DNA of 64,000 nucleotides from Pseudomonas chlororaphis (GCF_003731765.1 NZ_MOAL01000004.1:1488001-1552000); one strand, 5' to 3'. Shown: positions 16,334 through 25,823, counted from the first letter of the stretch. Numbers and translations: made by a program. The notes: a model not told the origin generated them from the letters alone.

Positions 16334-17284
16334 TCAACCGCTGCCCGGCAGGTTCGGCCACAGGTCGGCCACCAGGAACAGCCGTTCGGCTTCCTCCCAA
16401 TGGCCGCAGGCTTTTTCCGTCAGGCGGACCATCAACTGCGCCGGTGCGTGAGGGTCCAGTTCGGCCAGCCATTGTTCCAACTGGGTGGGGGTCCAAGTCT
16501 GTTCTTCGGGGTAGTGAGCCGGCGCCAGCCAGGCGTGGCGGGGCAGGGGTTGCCAGCGGCCGGGGCGGCTCTGGGCAAAAAACGCCGGCCAGGCGTGCTG
16601 GTGCAGCCAGCCACCGTGCAAGTGTTGCGGGTGCGCGCCCAAGGGCGGTTGGGCGTGGCCGGGCCAGGGGTAGAGCAGGTAACCGCCCAGCCACAGGTGG
16701 GCATTGAATGCCTCGATGCCCAGGGCAGCCAGGGCGTCGCGGCTTTCCGGGCGGGCCGAGATCGGCAATTGGTGTTGGTGCAGGTGGTCCAGCTTGCGGT
16801 CCAGGCGGTCATGGCAGCCGGGGCCCAGCCACTGGGCACTGTCGGCGCCGTTGCCCTGCTGCGGCCCGAGGTACAGCTTGATCGCCAGTTCCAAGTGATG
16901 CACGCCGTCGCGGTCGCGCAGCAGCATGTCCAGTTCGCCCAGGGTGTGCCCGTCGCGGCGGATCGGCAGGTTGGCGGCGAGCAACTCGACGCCGGGGGCG
17001 TGGCGCACGGCGAATTGCCACAGGCGTTCGTAATAGAGGCCCAGGCGTCGGGTGGTGGCCAGGGCCAGCCAGTGTTGCAGGGCGCGGCTGTCGTGATCCA
17101 GTTGGCGCAACCAGTGGCCCAGCAGTTGCGGGGCCTGCACCCAATCGCTGCCGGCCAGGGGGTGGCGCTGGGGCCAGGGTGTCTGTTCGAGCATGGGCGG
17201 CGCGAGGATGACCCAGGCCAGGTCGCGCACTTCGGGGTGGCGCAACTGGCGGGGGAGGTCGAGCAATTCGGGGAACAGGATCAT
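16334..17284 (-). CDS. DUF1853 family protein
   Basis: This 316-residue cytosolic protein has the hallmarks of DUF1853: RRLGLYYERLWQFAV in the first half, then GELDMLLRD followed by HHLELAIKLYLG. The acidic residues ahead of the E-L-A-I-K strand recall a PD-(D/E)XK nuclease core, which is a suggestion only. It is divergent from nadK, with 104 bases between their starts. This pair also occurs in other pseudomonads, so the lipopeptide cluster ends and core chromosome begins here. Function unknown. Confidence 0.75.
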   Translation of the reverse strand: MILFPELLDLPRQLRHPEVRDLAWVILAPPMLEQTPWPQRHPLAGSDWVQAPQLLGHWLRQLDHDSRALQHWLALATTRRLGLYYERLWQFAVRHAPGVELLAANLPIRRDGHTLGELDMLLRDRDGVHHLELAIKLYLGPQQGNGADSAQWLGPGCHDRLDRKLDHLHQHQLPISARPESRDALAALGIEAFNAHLWLGGYLLYPWPGHAQPPLGAHPQHLHGGWLHQHAWPAFFAQSRPGRWQPLPRHAWLAPAHYPEEQTWTPTQLEQWLAELDPHAPAQLMVRLTEKACGHWEEAERLFLVADLWPNLPGSG

Positions 17285-17388
17285 GCTGCGAGCATAGCTC
17301 CTTGGCCCGTGGCTGAAAGGATTTTGTCTAACGCCGGGTTTCGCCCATAATCCCCCCTTTGTTTGTGCCAGAACCCCGCAGGAGCCCC

Positions 17389-18279
17389 ATGGAGCAATTT
17401 CGTAATATCGGCATTATCGGTCGCCTGGGCAGTTCCCAGGTGCTGGACACAGTGCGCCGACTGAAAAAGTTTCTCCTCGCCCGCCACCTGCACGTGATCC
17501 TCGAGGACACCATCGCCGAAGTCTTGCCGGGCCACGGCCTGCAGACCTCGTCGCGCAAACTGCTCGGTGAAGTCTGCGACATGGTGATTGTGGTCGGCGG
17601 CGACGGCAGCCTGTTGGGCGCCGCCCGGGCCCTGGCCCGGCACAATATCCCAGTGCTGGGCATCAACCGTGGCAGCCTGGGCTTTCTTACCGACATCCGC
17701 CCCGACGAGCTGGAAGTCAAGGTCGCCGAAGTGCTCGACGGTCACTACCTGGTGGAAAACCGCTTCCTGCTGCAGGCCGAAGTTCGCCGCCACGCCGAGG
17801 CCATCGGCCAGGGCGATGCGCTGAACGATGTGGTGCTGCACCCGGGCAAGTCGACGCGGATGATCGAGTTCGAAATCTACATCGACGGTCAGTTCGTCTG
17901 CAGCCAGAAGGCCGACGGCCTGATCGTCGCCACGCCCACCGGTTCCACGGCCTACGCGCTGTCCGCCGGCGGGCCGATCATGCATCCCAAGCTCGATGCC
18001 ATTGTGATTGTGCCGATGTACCCCCATACCTTGTCCGGAAGGCCGATTGTGGTCGATGGCAACAGTGAGCTGAAAATCGTCGTGTCCAAAGATATGCAGA
18101 TCTATCCGCAAGTCTCCTGTGACGGGCAGAACCACTTTACCTGCGCCCCCGGCGACACCATCACGGTGAGCAAGAAGGCGCAGAAGCTGCGCCTGATCCA
18201 CCCCCTGGACCACAACTACTACGAGGTCTGTCGGACCAAGCTTGGCTGGGGCAGCCGGCTGGGCGGTGGAGGCGACTGA
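17389..18279 (+). CDS. nadK: NAD kinase
   Basis: ATP-dependent NAD kinase (296 residues) makes NADP from NAD in the cytosol. The family signature GGDGS is at residues 70-74 in VIVVGGDGSLLGAAR, and the second conserved block TPTGSTAYALSAGGP follows. The ATG at 17389 is preceded by AGGAG, giving MEQFRNIGIIG; an upstream in-frame extension to 17359 has no family support. The stop overlaps the next start as TGATG, so the metallophosphatase is translationally coupled. Confidence 0.97.
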   Translation: MEQFRNIGIIGRLGSSQVLDTVRRLKKFLLARHLHVILEDTIAEVLPGHGLQTSSRKLLGEVCDMVIVVGGDGSLLGAARALARHNIPVLGINRGSLGFLTDIRPDELEVKVAEVLDGHYLVENRFLLQAEVRRHAEAIGQGDALNDVVLHPGKSTRMIEFEIYIDGQFVCSQKADGLIVATPTGSTAYALSAGGPIMHPKLDAIVIVPMYPHTLSGRPIVVDGNSELKIVVSKDMQIYPQVSCDGQNHFTCAPGDTITVSKKAQKLRLIHPLDHNYYEVCRTKLGWGSRLGGGGD

Positions 18280-19250
18280 TGCTCGATCCCGCGCGTAGCT
18301 ACGACCTGATCGGTGACGTGCACGGTTGCGCCCAGACCCTTGAGCACTTGCTGGACCGGCTCGGTTACCACAAACAGGGCGGCGTCTGGCGGCACCCGTC
18401 GCGCATGGCGGTGTTCCTCGGTGACATCATCGACCGCGGCCCGCGCATTCGCGAGGCCCTGCACATCGTCCACGACATGGTCGAGGCCGGTCAGGCCCTG
18501 TGCATCATGGGCAACCACGAGTTCAACGCCTTGGGCTGGAGCACTCCGGCGCCGCCCGGCAGTGGCCGCCAGTTCGTGCGTGAGCACACCCCGCGCCACG
18601 CTCGCCTGCTCAAGGAAACCCTGGCCCAGTTCGAACAGCACCCGGGGGACTGGCACGACTTTCTGGCCTGGTTCTACGACCTGCCGCTGTTCGTCGACGC
18701 CGGGCGCTTCCGGGTGGTGCATGCCTGCTGGGATGCCGGGCTGATCGCGCCATTGCGCGCCCAGTACCCCAATGGCTGCATCGACGAGGCGTTCCTCAAG
18801 GCCTCGGCCTTGCCCGACAGCTTCGCCAGCACCGCCTTCGACCGCCTGTTGCGCGGCACCGACATGCGCTTGCCCCATGGTCAGACCATGACCAGCGGCG
18901 ACGGCCTGATCCGTTCGTTCTTCCGCACCAAGTTCTGGGAAGACGACCCGCAAACCTACGGCGATATCGTCTTCCAGCCCGACGCGCTGCCGGAGCCGGT
19001 GGCCCGCACGCCGCTGTCCGTGGCCGAGAAAAACAACCTGCTGCGCTATGGCAGCGACGAGCCGTTGCTGTTTGTCGGCCATTACTGGCGCAGCGGCAAG
19101 CCGGCGCCGATCCGCCCCAACCTGGCCTGCCTGGACTACAGCGCCGTGCTTTACGGCAAGTTGGTGGCCTATCGCCTGGACCAGGAAACCCGCCTGGATC
19201 CGCATAAATTCGTCTGGGTCGATGTCGAGCGGCCGGAGGCTGTGCAATGA
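18279..19250 (+). CDS. Metallophosphoesterase (PPP/ApaH-like)
   Basis: This calcineurin-like phosphoesterase has 323 residues. The metal-binding motifs are all present: DLIGDVHGC near the N-terminus (GDxHG), then FLGDIIDRG (GDxxDRG), then MGNHEFNALG (GNHE), and later VHACWD and FVGHYW. The set resembles bacterial PPP phosphatases and diadenosine tetraphosphatases. Its substrate cannot be told from sequence. It is coupled to nadK by TGATG and overlaps the following rhomboid gene by four bases, so the three form one operon. Confidence 0.9.
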   Translation: MLDPARSYDLIGDVHGCAQTLEHLLDRLGYHKQGGVWRHPSRMAVFLGDIIDRGPRIREALHIVHDMVEAGQALCIMGNHEFNALGWSTPAPPGSGRQFVREHTPRHARLLKETLAQFEQHPGDWHDFLAWFYDLPLFVDAGRFRVVHACWDAGLIAPLRAQYPNGCIDEAFLKASALPDSFASTAFDRLLRGTDMRLPHGQTMTSGDGLIRSFFRTKFWEDDPQTYGDIVFQPDALPEPVARTPLSVAEKNNLLRYGSDEPLLFVGHYWRSGKPAPIRPNLACLDYSAVLYGKLVAYRLDQETRLDPHKFVWVDVERPEAVQ

Positions 19251-20116
19251 GCGCGGTAGCGGTATTACGCCTGCCCCTGGCGGTGGACCTGAGCGGTTTC
19301 GTCAAGCTGCTGCAACGCATGCAGGTGCCCCATCGGGTCAGCGAAGAAGCCGGCGAACAGGTGCTTTGGGTGCCTGGCGACATCAGCGAGCAGGTGCGTT
19401 CGCTGTATGCGCAGTTCCCGGCAGGTGACCCCGAGCAGCAACTGGACATCCCGGCGCAACCGCCCGAGGCCCGTGCGGGGTTTGTCGAGCAGTTGCGCCG
19501 CAGCCCGATGACCGCGTTGGTGCTGGTGCTGAGCCTGATCGTCTGCGCCGTGACCTGGCTGGGCGAAAACCTTGAAACCCTGCGCTGGCTGACCTTCCTC
19601 GACTTCCATGTGGTGGGCGAGTACATCCGCTTCGTCCCCCTGGAAGACAGCCTGGCGGCGGGGCAGTGGTGGCGCCTGGTGACGCCGATGCTGATCCACT
19701 TCGGCTTCCTGCACATCGCCATGAACGGCATGTGGTACTGGGAACTGGGGCGGCGCATCGAGTTGCGCCAGGGCAGCATCAACCTGCTGGGCCTGACCCT
19801 GCTGTTCAGCCTGGTGTCCAACTACGCCCAGTACCTGTTCAGCGGCCCGACCCTGTTCGGCGGCTTGTCCGGGGTCTTGTACGGCCTGCTCGGGCATTGC
19901 TGGATCTATCAATGGCTGTCGCCCAACCCGGTCTATCGGCTGCCCCGTGGCGTGCTGGTGATGATGCTGGTGTGGCTGCTGATCTGTATGTCGGGGCTGA
20001 TCTCGATGATCGGCTTCGGTGAAATCGCCAACGCCGCCCACGTCGGCGGGTTGCTCGTCGGATGCTTCACAGGTTTGTTGGGCGGCCTCTATAGCCGCCG
20101 TAAACTGGCCCTCTAA
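19247..20116 (+). CDS. Rhomboid family intramembrane serine protease
   Basis: The 289-residue protein has a soluble N-terminal domain of about 85 residues and then six or so membrane helices. The catalytic pair is visible: Ser208 in GGLSGVLYG and His265 in NAAHVGGLL. The conserved HIAMN loop segment is at 156-160. Rhomboids cut transmembrane segments of other membrane proteins in the inner membrane. The N-terminal domain resembles that of GlpG-type proteins. It starts inside the end of the metallophosphatase gene. Confidence 0.92.
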   Translation: MSAVAVLRLPLAVDLSGFVKLLQRMQVPHRVSEEAGEQVLWVPGDISEQVRSLYAQFPAGDPEQQLDIPAQPPEARAGFVEQLRRSPMTALVLVLSLIVCAVTWLGENLETLRWLTFLDFHVVGEYIRFVPLEDSLAAGQWWRLVTPMLIHFGFLHIAMNGMWYWELGRRIELRQGSINLLGLTLLFSLVSNYAQYLFSGPTLFGGLSGVLYGLLGHCWIYQWLSPNPVYRLPRGVLVMMLVWLLICMSGLISMIGFGEIANAAHVGGLLVGCFTGLLGGLYSRRKLAL

Positions 20117-20132
20117 TACGCTGGAGAGTTGT

Positions 20133-20393
20133 ATGTCGTCTTTTGTCGAAATGATCGAAAACATCACCCCCGAGATCTACCAGAGCCTGAAACTGGCGGT
20201 AGAGATCGGCAAATGGTCCGATGGCCGCAAACTCACCGCCGAGCAGCGTGAGCTGTCCCTGCAGGCGATGATCGCCTGGGAGCTGCAGAACCTGCCCGAG
20301 GAAGAACGGACCGGTTACATGGGCCCGCAAGAGTGCGCCTCGAAGTCGGCCCCGGTGCCGAACATTCTGTTCAAGTCGGATGCCATCCATTGA
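20133..20393 (+). CDS. DUF1315 (YeaC-like) small protein
   Basis: An 86-residue cytosolic protein beginning MSSFVEMIENITPEIYQSL and containing KWSDGRKLTAEQRE, both typical of the DUF1315/YeaC family. The ATG at 20133 has GGAGAG upstream. It follows the rhomboid gene by 16 bases and overlaps the next gene at the TTGA junction, so it lies in the same operon. Function unknown. Confidence 0.85.
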   Translation: MSSFVEMIENITPEIYQSLKLAVEIGKWSDGRKLTAEQRELSLQAMIAWELQNLPEEERTGYMGPQECASKSAPVPNILFKSDAIH

Positions 20394-21220
20394 TCGAGAT
20401 TGGCCGTGGCTCCATCAGCAAAATGTCGGCTCGCCTTGACGGGTCGGATGTTCAGTACGCTTTTCGCCTGGGCGACACCGAAGTGCCGGTCAATCCATTG
20501 ATCGGCACCCAGATACGCCTGGAATACCTGGGGGCGATCCACTGCTCCCATTGTGGGCGCAAGACCAAGACCAGCTTCAGCCAGGGCTACTGCTACCCGT
20601 GCATGACCAAGCTGGCCCAGTGCGATATCTGCATCATGAGCCCGGAACGCTGCCACTACGACGCCGGCACCTGCCGCGAGCCGTCGTGGGGTGAGCAGTT
20701 CTGCATGACCGACCACGTGGTCTACCTGGCCAACTCCTCGGGGATCAAGGTCGGCATCACCCGCGCCACCCAACTGCCTACCCGCTGGCTGGACCAGGGC
20801 GCCAGCCAGGCGCTGCCGATCATGCGCGTGGCGACCCGCCAGCAATCGGGCTTCGTCGAAGACCTGTTCCGTTCCCAGGTGGCCGACAAGACCAACTGGC
20901 GCGCCTTGCTCAAGGGCGACGCGGTGGCGGTGGATCTGGCCCAGGTGCGCGAGCAGTTGTTCGAGTCCTGCGCCGAGGGCCTGCTGGCCCTGCAGGAGCG
21001 TTTCGGCCTGCAAGCGATCCAGCCGGTGCGTGACCTCGAGCCCCTGGAGATTCGTTACCCGGTGCGCCAGTACCCGGCCAAGATCGTCAGCTTCAACCTG
21101 GACAAGAACCCGATTGCCGAAGGCACGCTGCTGGGGATCAAGGGCCAGTACCTGATCTTCGACAGTGGCGTGATCAACATTCGTAAATACACGGCCTACC
21201 AGCTCGCCGTGCATCAGTAG
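20390..21220 (+). CDS. DUF2797 family protein with cysteine cluster
   Basis: A 276-residue protein with four Cys pairs (CSHC, CYPC, CDIC and later Cys at HYDAGTC), likely zinc-binding. The following VYLANSSGIKVGIT and RWLDQGA recall a GIY-YIG-like fold. I place the start at the TTG at 20390 because the family usually carries a G-x-x-x-K-M motif (GRGSISKM) ahead of the first good ATG at 20423; a GTG at 20333 would overlap the previous gene by 60 bases. Function not established. It lies 12 bases ahead of pepN. Confidence 0.8.
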   Translation: MIEIGRGSISKMSARLDGSDVQYAFRLGDTEVPVNPLIGTQIRLEYLGAIHCSHCGRKTKTSFSQGYCYPCMTKLAQCDICIMSPERCHYDAGTCREPSWGEQFCMTDHVVYLANSSGIKVGITRATQLPTRWLDQGASQALPIMRVATRQQSGFVEDLFRSQVADKTNWRALLKGDAVAVDLAQVREQLFESCAEGLLALQERFGLQAIQPVRDLEPLEIRYPVRQYPAKIVSFNLDKNPIAEGTLLGIKGQYLIFDSGVINIRKYTAYQLAVHQ

Positions 21221-21232
21221 AAGGACTCCAGC

Positions 21233-23890
21233 ATGGGCACCGCACAACCGCAGATGATCTACCTGAAGGACTATCAGGCGCCTGAGTACCTGATCGACGA
21301 AACCCACCTGACCTTCGAGTTGTTCGAGGACCATAGCCTGGTCCACGCGCAACTGGTGATGCGTCGCAACCCGGCGCGCGGTGCCGGCCTGCCGCCGCTG
21401 GTGCTGGACGGCCAGCAGTTGGAACTGTTGTCGGTGAGCCTGGGGGATCGCGAGCTGAGCGCCGCCGATTACCAGCTCGACGACAGCCACCTGACCCTGC
21501 AGCCGACGGCACAGAGCTTCACTGTCGACACCAGCGTGCGCATCCACCCGGAAAGCAACACCGCCCTGGAAGGCCTGTACAAATCCAGCGGAATGTTCTG
21601 CACCCAGTGCGAGGCCGAAGGCTTCCGCAAGATCACCTACTACCTCGACCGCCCGGACGTGATGAGCAAGTTCACCACCACCGTGGTGGCCGAGCAGCAC
21701 CGCTACCCGGTGCTGCTGTCCAACGGCAACCCGATTGCCAGCGGCCCCGGCGAAGACGGTCGGCACTGGGCGACCTGGGAAGACCCGTTCATGAAGCCGG
21801 CCTACCTGTTCGCCCTGGTGGCCGGCGACCTGTGGTGCGTCGAGGACAGCTTCACCACCATGAACCAGCGCGACGTGGCGCTGCGCATCTACGTCGAGCC
21901 GGAAAACATCGACAAATGCCAGCACGCCATGAACAGCCTGAAGAAATCCATGCGCTGGGACGAAGAAACCTACGGCCGTGAGTACGACCTGGACATCTTC
22001 ATGATTGTTGCGGTCAACGACTTCAACATGGGCGCCATGGAGAACAAGGGCCTCAATATCTTCAACTCCAGCGCCGTGCTGGCCCGGGCCGAAACCGCCA
22101 CCGACGCCGCGCACCAGCGGGTCGAGGCCATCGTGGCCCACGAATACTTCCACAACTGGTCGGGCAACCGCGTGACCTGCCGCGACTGGTTCCAGCTATC
22201 GCTCAAGGAAGGCTTCACGGTGTTCCGCGACGCCGGTTTCTCCTCGGACATGAACTCGGCCACGGTCAAGCGCATCCAGGACGTGGCCTATCTGCGCACC
22301 CACCAGTTCGCCGAAGATGCCGGCCCCATGGCCCATGCCGTGCGCCCGGAAAGCTTTATCGAGATTTCCAACTTCTACACCCTGACCGTGTACGAAAAGG
22401 GTTCGGAAGTGGTGGGCATGATCCGCACCCTGGTGGGCGCCGAAGGCTTCCGCAAGGGCAGCGACCTGTACTTTGAACGCCACGACGGCCAGGCCGTGAC
22501 CTGCGACGATTTCGTCAAGGCCATGGAAGACGCCAACGGCGTCGACCTGACCCAGTTCAAGCGCTGGTACAGCCAGGCCGGCACCCCACGCCTGGCGGTC
22601 AGCGAGGCCTATGACGCCGCGGCCAAGACCTACAGCCTGACCTTCCGCCAGAGCTGCCCGGACACTCCGGACAAGGTCGAGAAACGGCCGTTTGTGATTC
22701 CGGTGGAACTGGGCCTGCTGGATTCGCAAGGGCAGGGCATTGCCCTGCGCCTGTCGGGTGAAAGCGCTGCCCAGGGCACATCCCGGGTGATCTCGGTGAC
22801 CGAAGCCGAGCAGACCTTCACCTTTGTCGACATCGCCGAACAGCCGCTGCCTTCGCTGCTGCGCGGTTTCTCGGCGCCGGTGAAGCTGAGCTTCCCCTAC
22901 AACCGCGACCAACTGATGTTCCTCATGCAGCACGACAGCGACGGCTTCAACCGTTGGGAAGCCGGCCAGCAATTGTCGGTGCAGGTGTTGCAGGAACTGA
23001 TCGGCCAATACCAGAAGGGCGAGGCCCTGGTGATGGATGCGCGCCTGGTCACCGCGCTGCGCAGCGTGCTGGCCGACGACAGCCTGGACCAGGCCATGGT
23101 CGCGGAAATGCTCTCCCTGCCGGGTGAAGCCTACCTCACGGAAATCAGTGAAGTGGCGGACGTCGATGCCATTCACGGTGCCCGTGAGTTCGCCCGCCGG
23201 CAATTGGCCGAGCAACTGTTCGAGCCGCTGTGGGCCCGTTACCAGGCCAACCGCGAGGTGTCGAAAGTCACTGCTTATGTGGCCGAGTCCGAGCACTTCG
23301 CCCGCCGTGCGCTGCAGAACATTGCGCTGTCGTACCTGATGCTCAGCGAGCAACCGGCGGTGCTGGCGGCAACCATCGAGCAGTTCGACAGCGCCGACAA
23401 CATGACTGAGCGCCTGACGGCCCTGGCGGTGCTGGTCAACTCGCCGTTCGAAGCCGAGAAGGCCCAGGCCCTGGCGGTGTTTGCCGAGAACTTCAAGGAC
23501 AACGCCCTGGTCATGGATCAGTGGTTCAGCGTCCAGGCCGGCAGCGGCTTGCCGGGCGCCCTGGAGCGGGTCAAGGCGCTGATGCAGCACCCAGCGTTTA
23601 ACCTCAAGAACCCGAACAAGGTGCGGGCGCTGATCGGTGCCTTTGCCGGGCAGAACCTGATCAACTTCCACGCCGCCGACGGCTCGGGCTACCGCTTCCT
23701 CGCGGACCTGGTGATCCAGCTCAACGCCTTCAACCCGCAGATTGCCTCGCGGCAACTGGCGCCGCTGACCCGCTGGCGCAAATACGACAGCGCCCGCCAG
23801 GCGCTGATGAAAGGTGAGCTGGAACGCATCCGTGCTTCCGGCGAGCTGTCCAGCGACGTCTACGAAGTCGTCAGCAAAAGCCTCGCCTAA
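21233..23890 (+). CDS. pepN: Aminopeptidase N (M1 family)
   Basis: At 885 residues this is a full-length PepN. It removes N-terminal residues from peptides in the cytosol. The substrate-binding GAMEN motif is at 267-271 and the zinc motif HEYFH at 303-307, followed by the downstream Glu in LKEGFTVFRD. The ATG at 21233 is preceded by AAGGACTCC. It is the last gene of the run starting at nadK. The six-unit REP array begins 26 bases after its stop. Confidence 0.97.
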   Translation: MGTAQPQMIYLKDYQAPEYLIDETHLTFELFEDHSLVHAQLVMRRNPARGAGLPPLVLDGQQLELLSVSLGDRELSAADYQLDDSHLTLQPTAQSFTVDTSVRIHPESNTALEGLYKSSGMFCTQCEAEGFRKITYYLDRPDVMSKFTTTVVAEQHRYPVLLSNGNPIASGPGEDGRHWATWEDPFMKPAYLFALVAGDLWCVEDSFTTMNQRDVALRIYVEPENIDKCQHAMNSLKKSMRWDEETYGREYDLDIFMIVAVNDFNMGAMENKGLNIFNSSAVLARAETATDAAHQRVEAIVAHEYFHNWSGNRVTCRDWFQLSLKEGFTVFRDAGFSSDMNSATVKRIQDVAYLRTHQFAEDAGPMAHAVRPESFIEISNFYTLTVYEKGSEVVGMIRTLVGAEGFRKGSDLYFERHDGQAVTCDDFVKAMEDANGVDLTQFKRWYSQAGTPRLAVSEAYDAAAKTYSLTFRQSCPDTPDKVEKRPFVIPVELGLLDSQGQGIALRLSGESAAQGTSRVISVTEAEQTFTFVDIAEQPLPSLLRGFSAPVKLSFPYNRDQLMFLMQHDSDGFNRWEAGQQLSVQVLQELIGQYQKGEALVMDARLVTALRSVLADDSLDQAMVAEMLSLPGEAYLTEISEVADVDAIHGAREFARRQLAEQLFEPLWARYQANREVSKVTAYVAESEHFARRALQNIALSYLMLSEQPAVLAATIEQFDSADNMTERLTALAVLVNSPFEAEKAQALAVFAENFKDNALVMDQWFSVQAGSGLPGALERVKALMQHPAFNLKNPNKVRALIGAFAGQNLINFHAADGSGYRFLADLVIQLNAFNPQIASRQLAPLTRWRKYDSARQALMKGELERIRASGELSSDVYEVVSKSLA

Positions 23891-23916
23891 ACCCATCGTT
23901 CGCCCGCCAGCTCCTT

Positions 23917-24530
23917 GTAGGCGCTGGCGGGCCAGCGATAGCGTCCTCAAGCCTTGCGCTCATCCCAAGACCGCCATCGCCGGCAAGCCGGGCTCCTACA
24001 CAAAAACACACCCCATCCCGTTGTAGGAGCTGGCTTGCCAGCGATAGCGTCTTCAAGCCTTGCGCTCATCCCAAGACCGCCATCGCCGGCAAGCCGGGCT
24101 CCTACACAAAGCACACCCCCCATCCCGTTGTAGGAGCTGGCTTGCCAGCGATAGCGTCTTCAAGCCTTGCGCTCATCCCAAGACCGCCATCGCCGGCAAG
24201 CCGGGCTCCTACACAAAAGCACCCCCCCCATCCCGTTGTAGGAGCTGGCTTGCCAGCGATAGCGTCTTCAAGCCTTGCGCTCATCCCAAGACCGCCATCG
24301 CCGGCAAGCCGGGCTCCTACACAAAAGCCCACCCCCCACCTTGTAGGAGCTGGCTTGCCAGCGATAGCGTCTTCAAGCCTTGCACTCATCCCAAGACCGC
24401 CATCGCCGGCAAGCCGGGCTCCTACAAAGCACACACCCCATCCCGTTGTAGGAGCTGGCTTGCCAGCGATGACGTCCTCGAGTCTTGCGCTACGCTCAAG
24501 CGCGTCATCGTCGGTAAGCCAGGGTGGGCT
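23917..24530. repeat. Six tandem REP-pair (BIME-like) units
   Basis: Units start with GTAG at 23917, 24023, 24130, 24238, 24343 and 24448, a period of 105-108 bases. Each unit has a left arm GTAGGAGCTGGCTTGCCAG and a right arm GCCGGCAAGCCGGGCTCC that are inverted copies, separated by about 40 bases (TAGCGTCTTCAAGCCTTGCG onward). Units 2-5 are nearly identical; units 1 and 6 have diverged. This is the pseudomonad REP doublet arranged in direct repeats. It fills the gap between pepN and the YCF48-like gene. Frames open through the array are repeats of the same peptide and are not genes. Confidence 0.93.
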
Positions 24531-24773
24531 TTGTTCATCAGGCCGCCGAATGCCCGTGTATTCAGGTGGCCGCGCTTTACCCCGGGTTAACAAAAGATAA
24601 CGTGGTGTCGATTGTCAGACCTTTCGAAAGCCCGATAGGATAGCCATGCATCCGAAGTGGCTCTAGATTGCAGGTTTCAGGACAGTTAACCGATATCAGC
24701 CGACGTCTCGGAGCGCCTTCCACAGCGACCCGACAGCTTGGATGAACGAACAATAATAATGGGGGAAAGGTCT
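24531..24773. other. Leader region without a gene
   Basis: This 243-base gap between the REP array and the YCF48-like gene holds no ORF with coding character. It should contain the promoter for the downstream pair, but I see no convincing -35/-10 boxes. Confidence 0.4.
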
Positions 24774-25823
24774 ATGAGTGAGCCTGTCATGGGTGTGGTT
24801 GTTTGCCGCCCGCCGGCCTTGCGCAAACTTGCGTTGCTGGCTACAGCGCTCTCGCTGGTGGGCGTGGTCATGTGTTCGGCTTCCGTCCAGGCCGCTGCCA
24901 GCGCAGCGGACACTGTCTATTCCACTGAGTCGGCCAAGGCCGCGAAAAGCCTGATGCTCGATGTGGTCCATGCCGGCAAGCGCCTGGTGGCCGTCGGCGA
25001 TCGTGGGCACATTCTCTATTCCGATGACCAGGGCAGCACCTGGACCCAGGCCAAGGTGCCAACCCGGCAGTTGCTCACCGCCGTGTACTTCGTCGATGAG
25101 ACCCACGGCTGGGCTGTGGGCCACGATGCACAGATCCTCGCCAGCACCGACGGCGGCCTGACCTGGACCAAGCAATTCGAAGACCTCAAGCGCGAAGCCC
25201 CCTTGCTCGACGTGTACTTCAAGGACGCCAGCCACGGTTTTGCCGTCGGGGCCTACGGTGCCTTGTTGGAAACCACGGACGGCGGCCAGGCCTGGGAAGA
25301 CGTCAGCGACCGCCTGGACAACGAAGACCAGTACCACCTCAACGCCATTGCGGCGGTGAAGGATTCCGGCCTATTTATCGTCGGTGAGCAGGGCAGCATG
25401 TTCCGCTCCGCCGATTGGGGGCAGACCTGGGAACGCCTCGAAGGCCCGTATGAAGGCTCGTTGTTCGGGGTGATCGGCACCGGCGAGCCGGCCACGCTGC
25501 TGGCTTACGGATTGCGCGGCAACCTGTATCGCTCCACGGATTTTGGTGACAGCTGGGAGCCGGTGGAACTCAAGGCCACCCGTGGCGCCCTGGAGTTCGG
25601 CCTGTCCGGCGCGACGTTGCTGGACGACGGCACCCTGGTGATCGTCGGCAACGGCGGCAGCGTGGTGCAAAGCCACGACCAGGGCCTGACCTTCAGCGTA
25701 TTCAACCGTCCCGATCGCATCTCCTTATCGGCGGTGACGGCGGCCGGCAACGGCAATCTGGTTCTGGTGGGGCAGGGCGGCGTACGCGCCACGGCACCGA
25801 CAGGCGCTGACCTGGGCAAATAG
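24774..25823 (+). CDS. YCF48/Hcf136-like exported beta-propeller protein
   Basis: A 349-residue protein with an N-terminal export signal (hydrophobic LALLATALSLVGVVMC, then ASVQAAASA) and repeated BNR/Asp-box blades such as YSDDQGSTWTQ, STDGGLTWTK and RSADWGQTWERL. YCF48-family propellers assist photosystem II assembly in plants; in pseudomonads they sit beside RND exporters and their role is unknown. The ATG at 24774 has a strong GGGGGAAAGG site; an upstream TTG at 24738 is in frame but less likely. The RND gene begins 32 bases later, so they are probably one unit. Confidence 0.85.
   Translation: MSEPVMGVVVCRPPALRKLALLATALSLVGVVMCSASVQAAASAADTVYSTESAKAAKSLMLDVVHAGKRLVAVGDRGHILYSDDQGSTWTQAKVPTRQLLTAVYFVDETHGWAVGHDAQILASTDGGLTWTKQFEDLKREAPLLDVYFKDASHGFAVGAYGALLETTDGGQAWEDVSDRLDNEDQYHLNAIAAVKDSGLFIVGEQGSMFRSADWGQTWERLEGPYEGSLFGVIGTGEPATLLAYGLRGNLYRSTDFGDSWEPVELKATRGALEFGLSGATLLDDGTLVIVGNGGSVVQSHDQGLTFSVFNRPDRISLSAVTAAGNGNLVLVGQGGVRATAPTGADLGK

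Noticed and set aside
23917..24530. CRISPR array
   Set aside because: The 105-base units are repeated in full with internal palindromes; there are no short repeats with unique spacers, and no cas genes.
24060..24593. Open frames with repeated peptides over the REP array, on both strands
   Set aside because: They merely translate the tandem DNA repeat and lack ribosome-binding sites.
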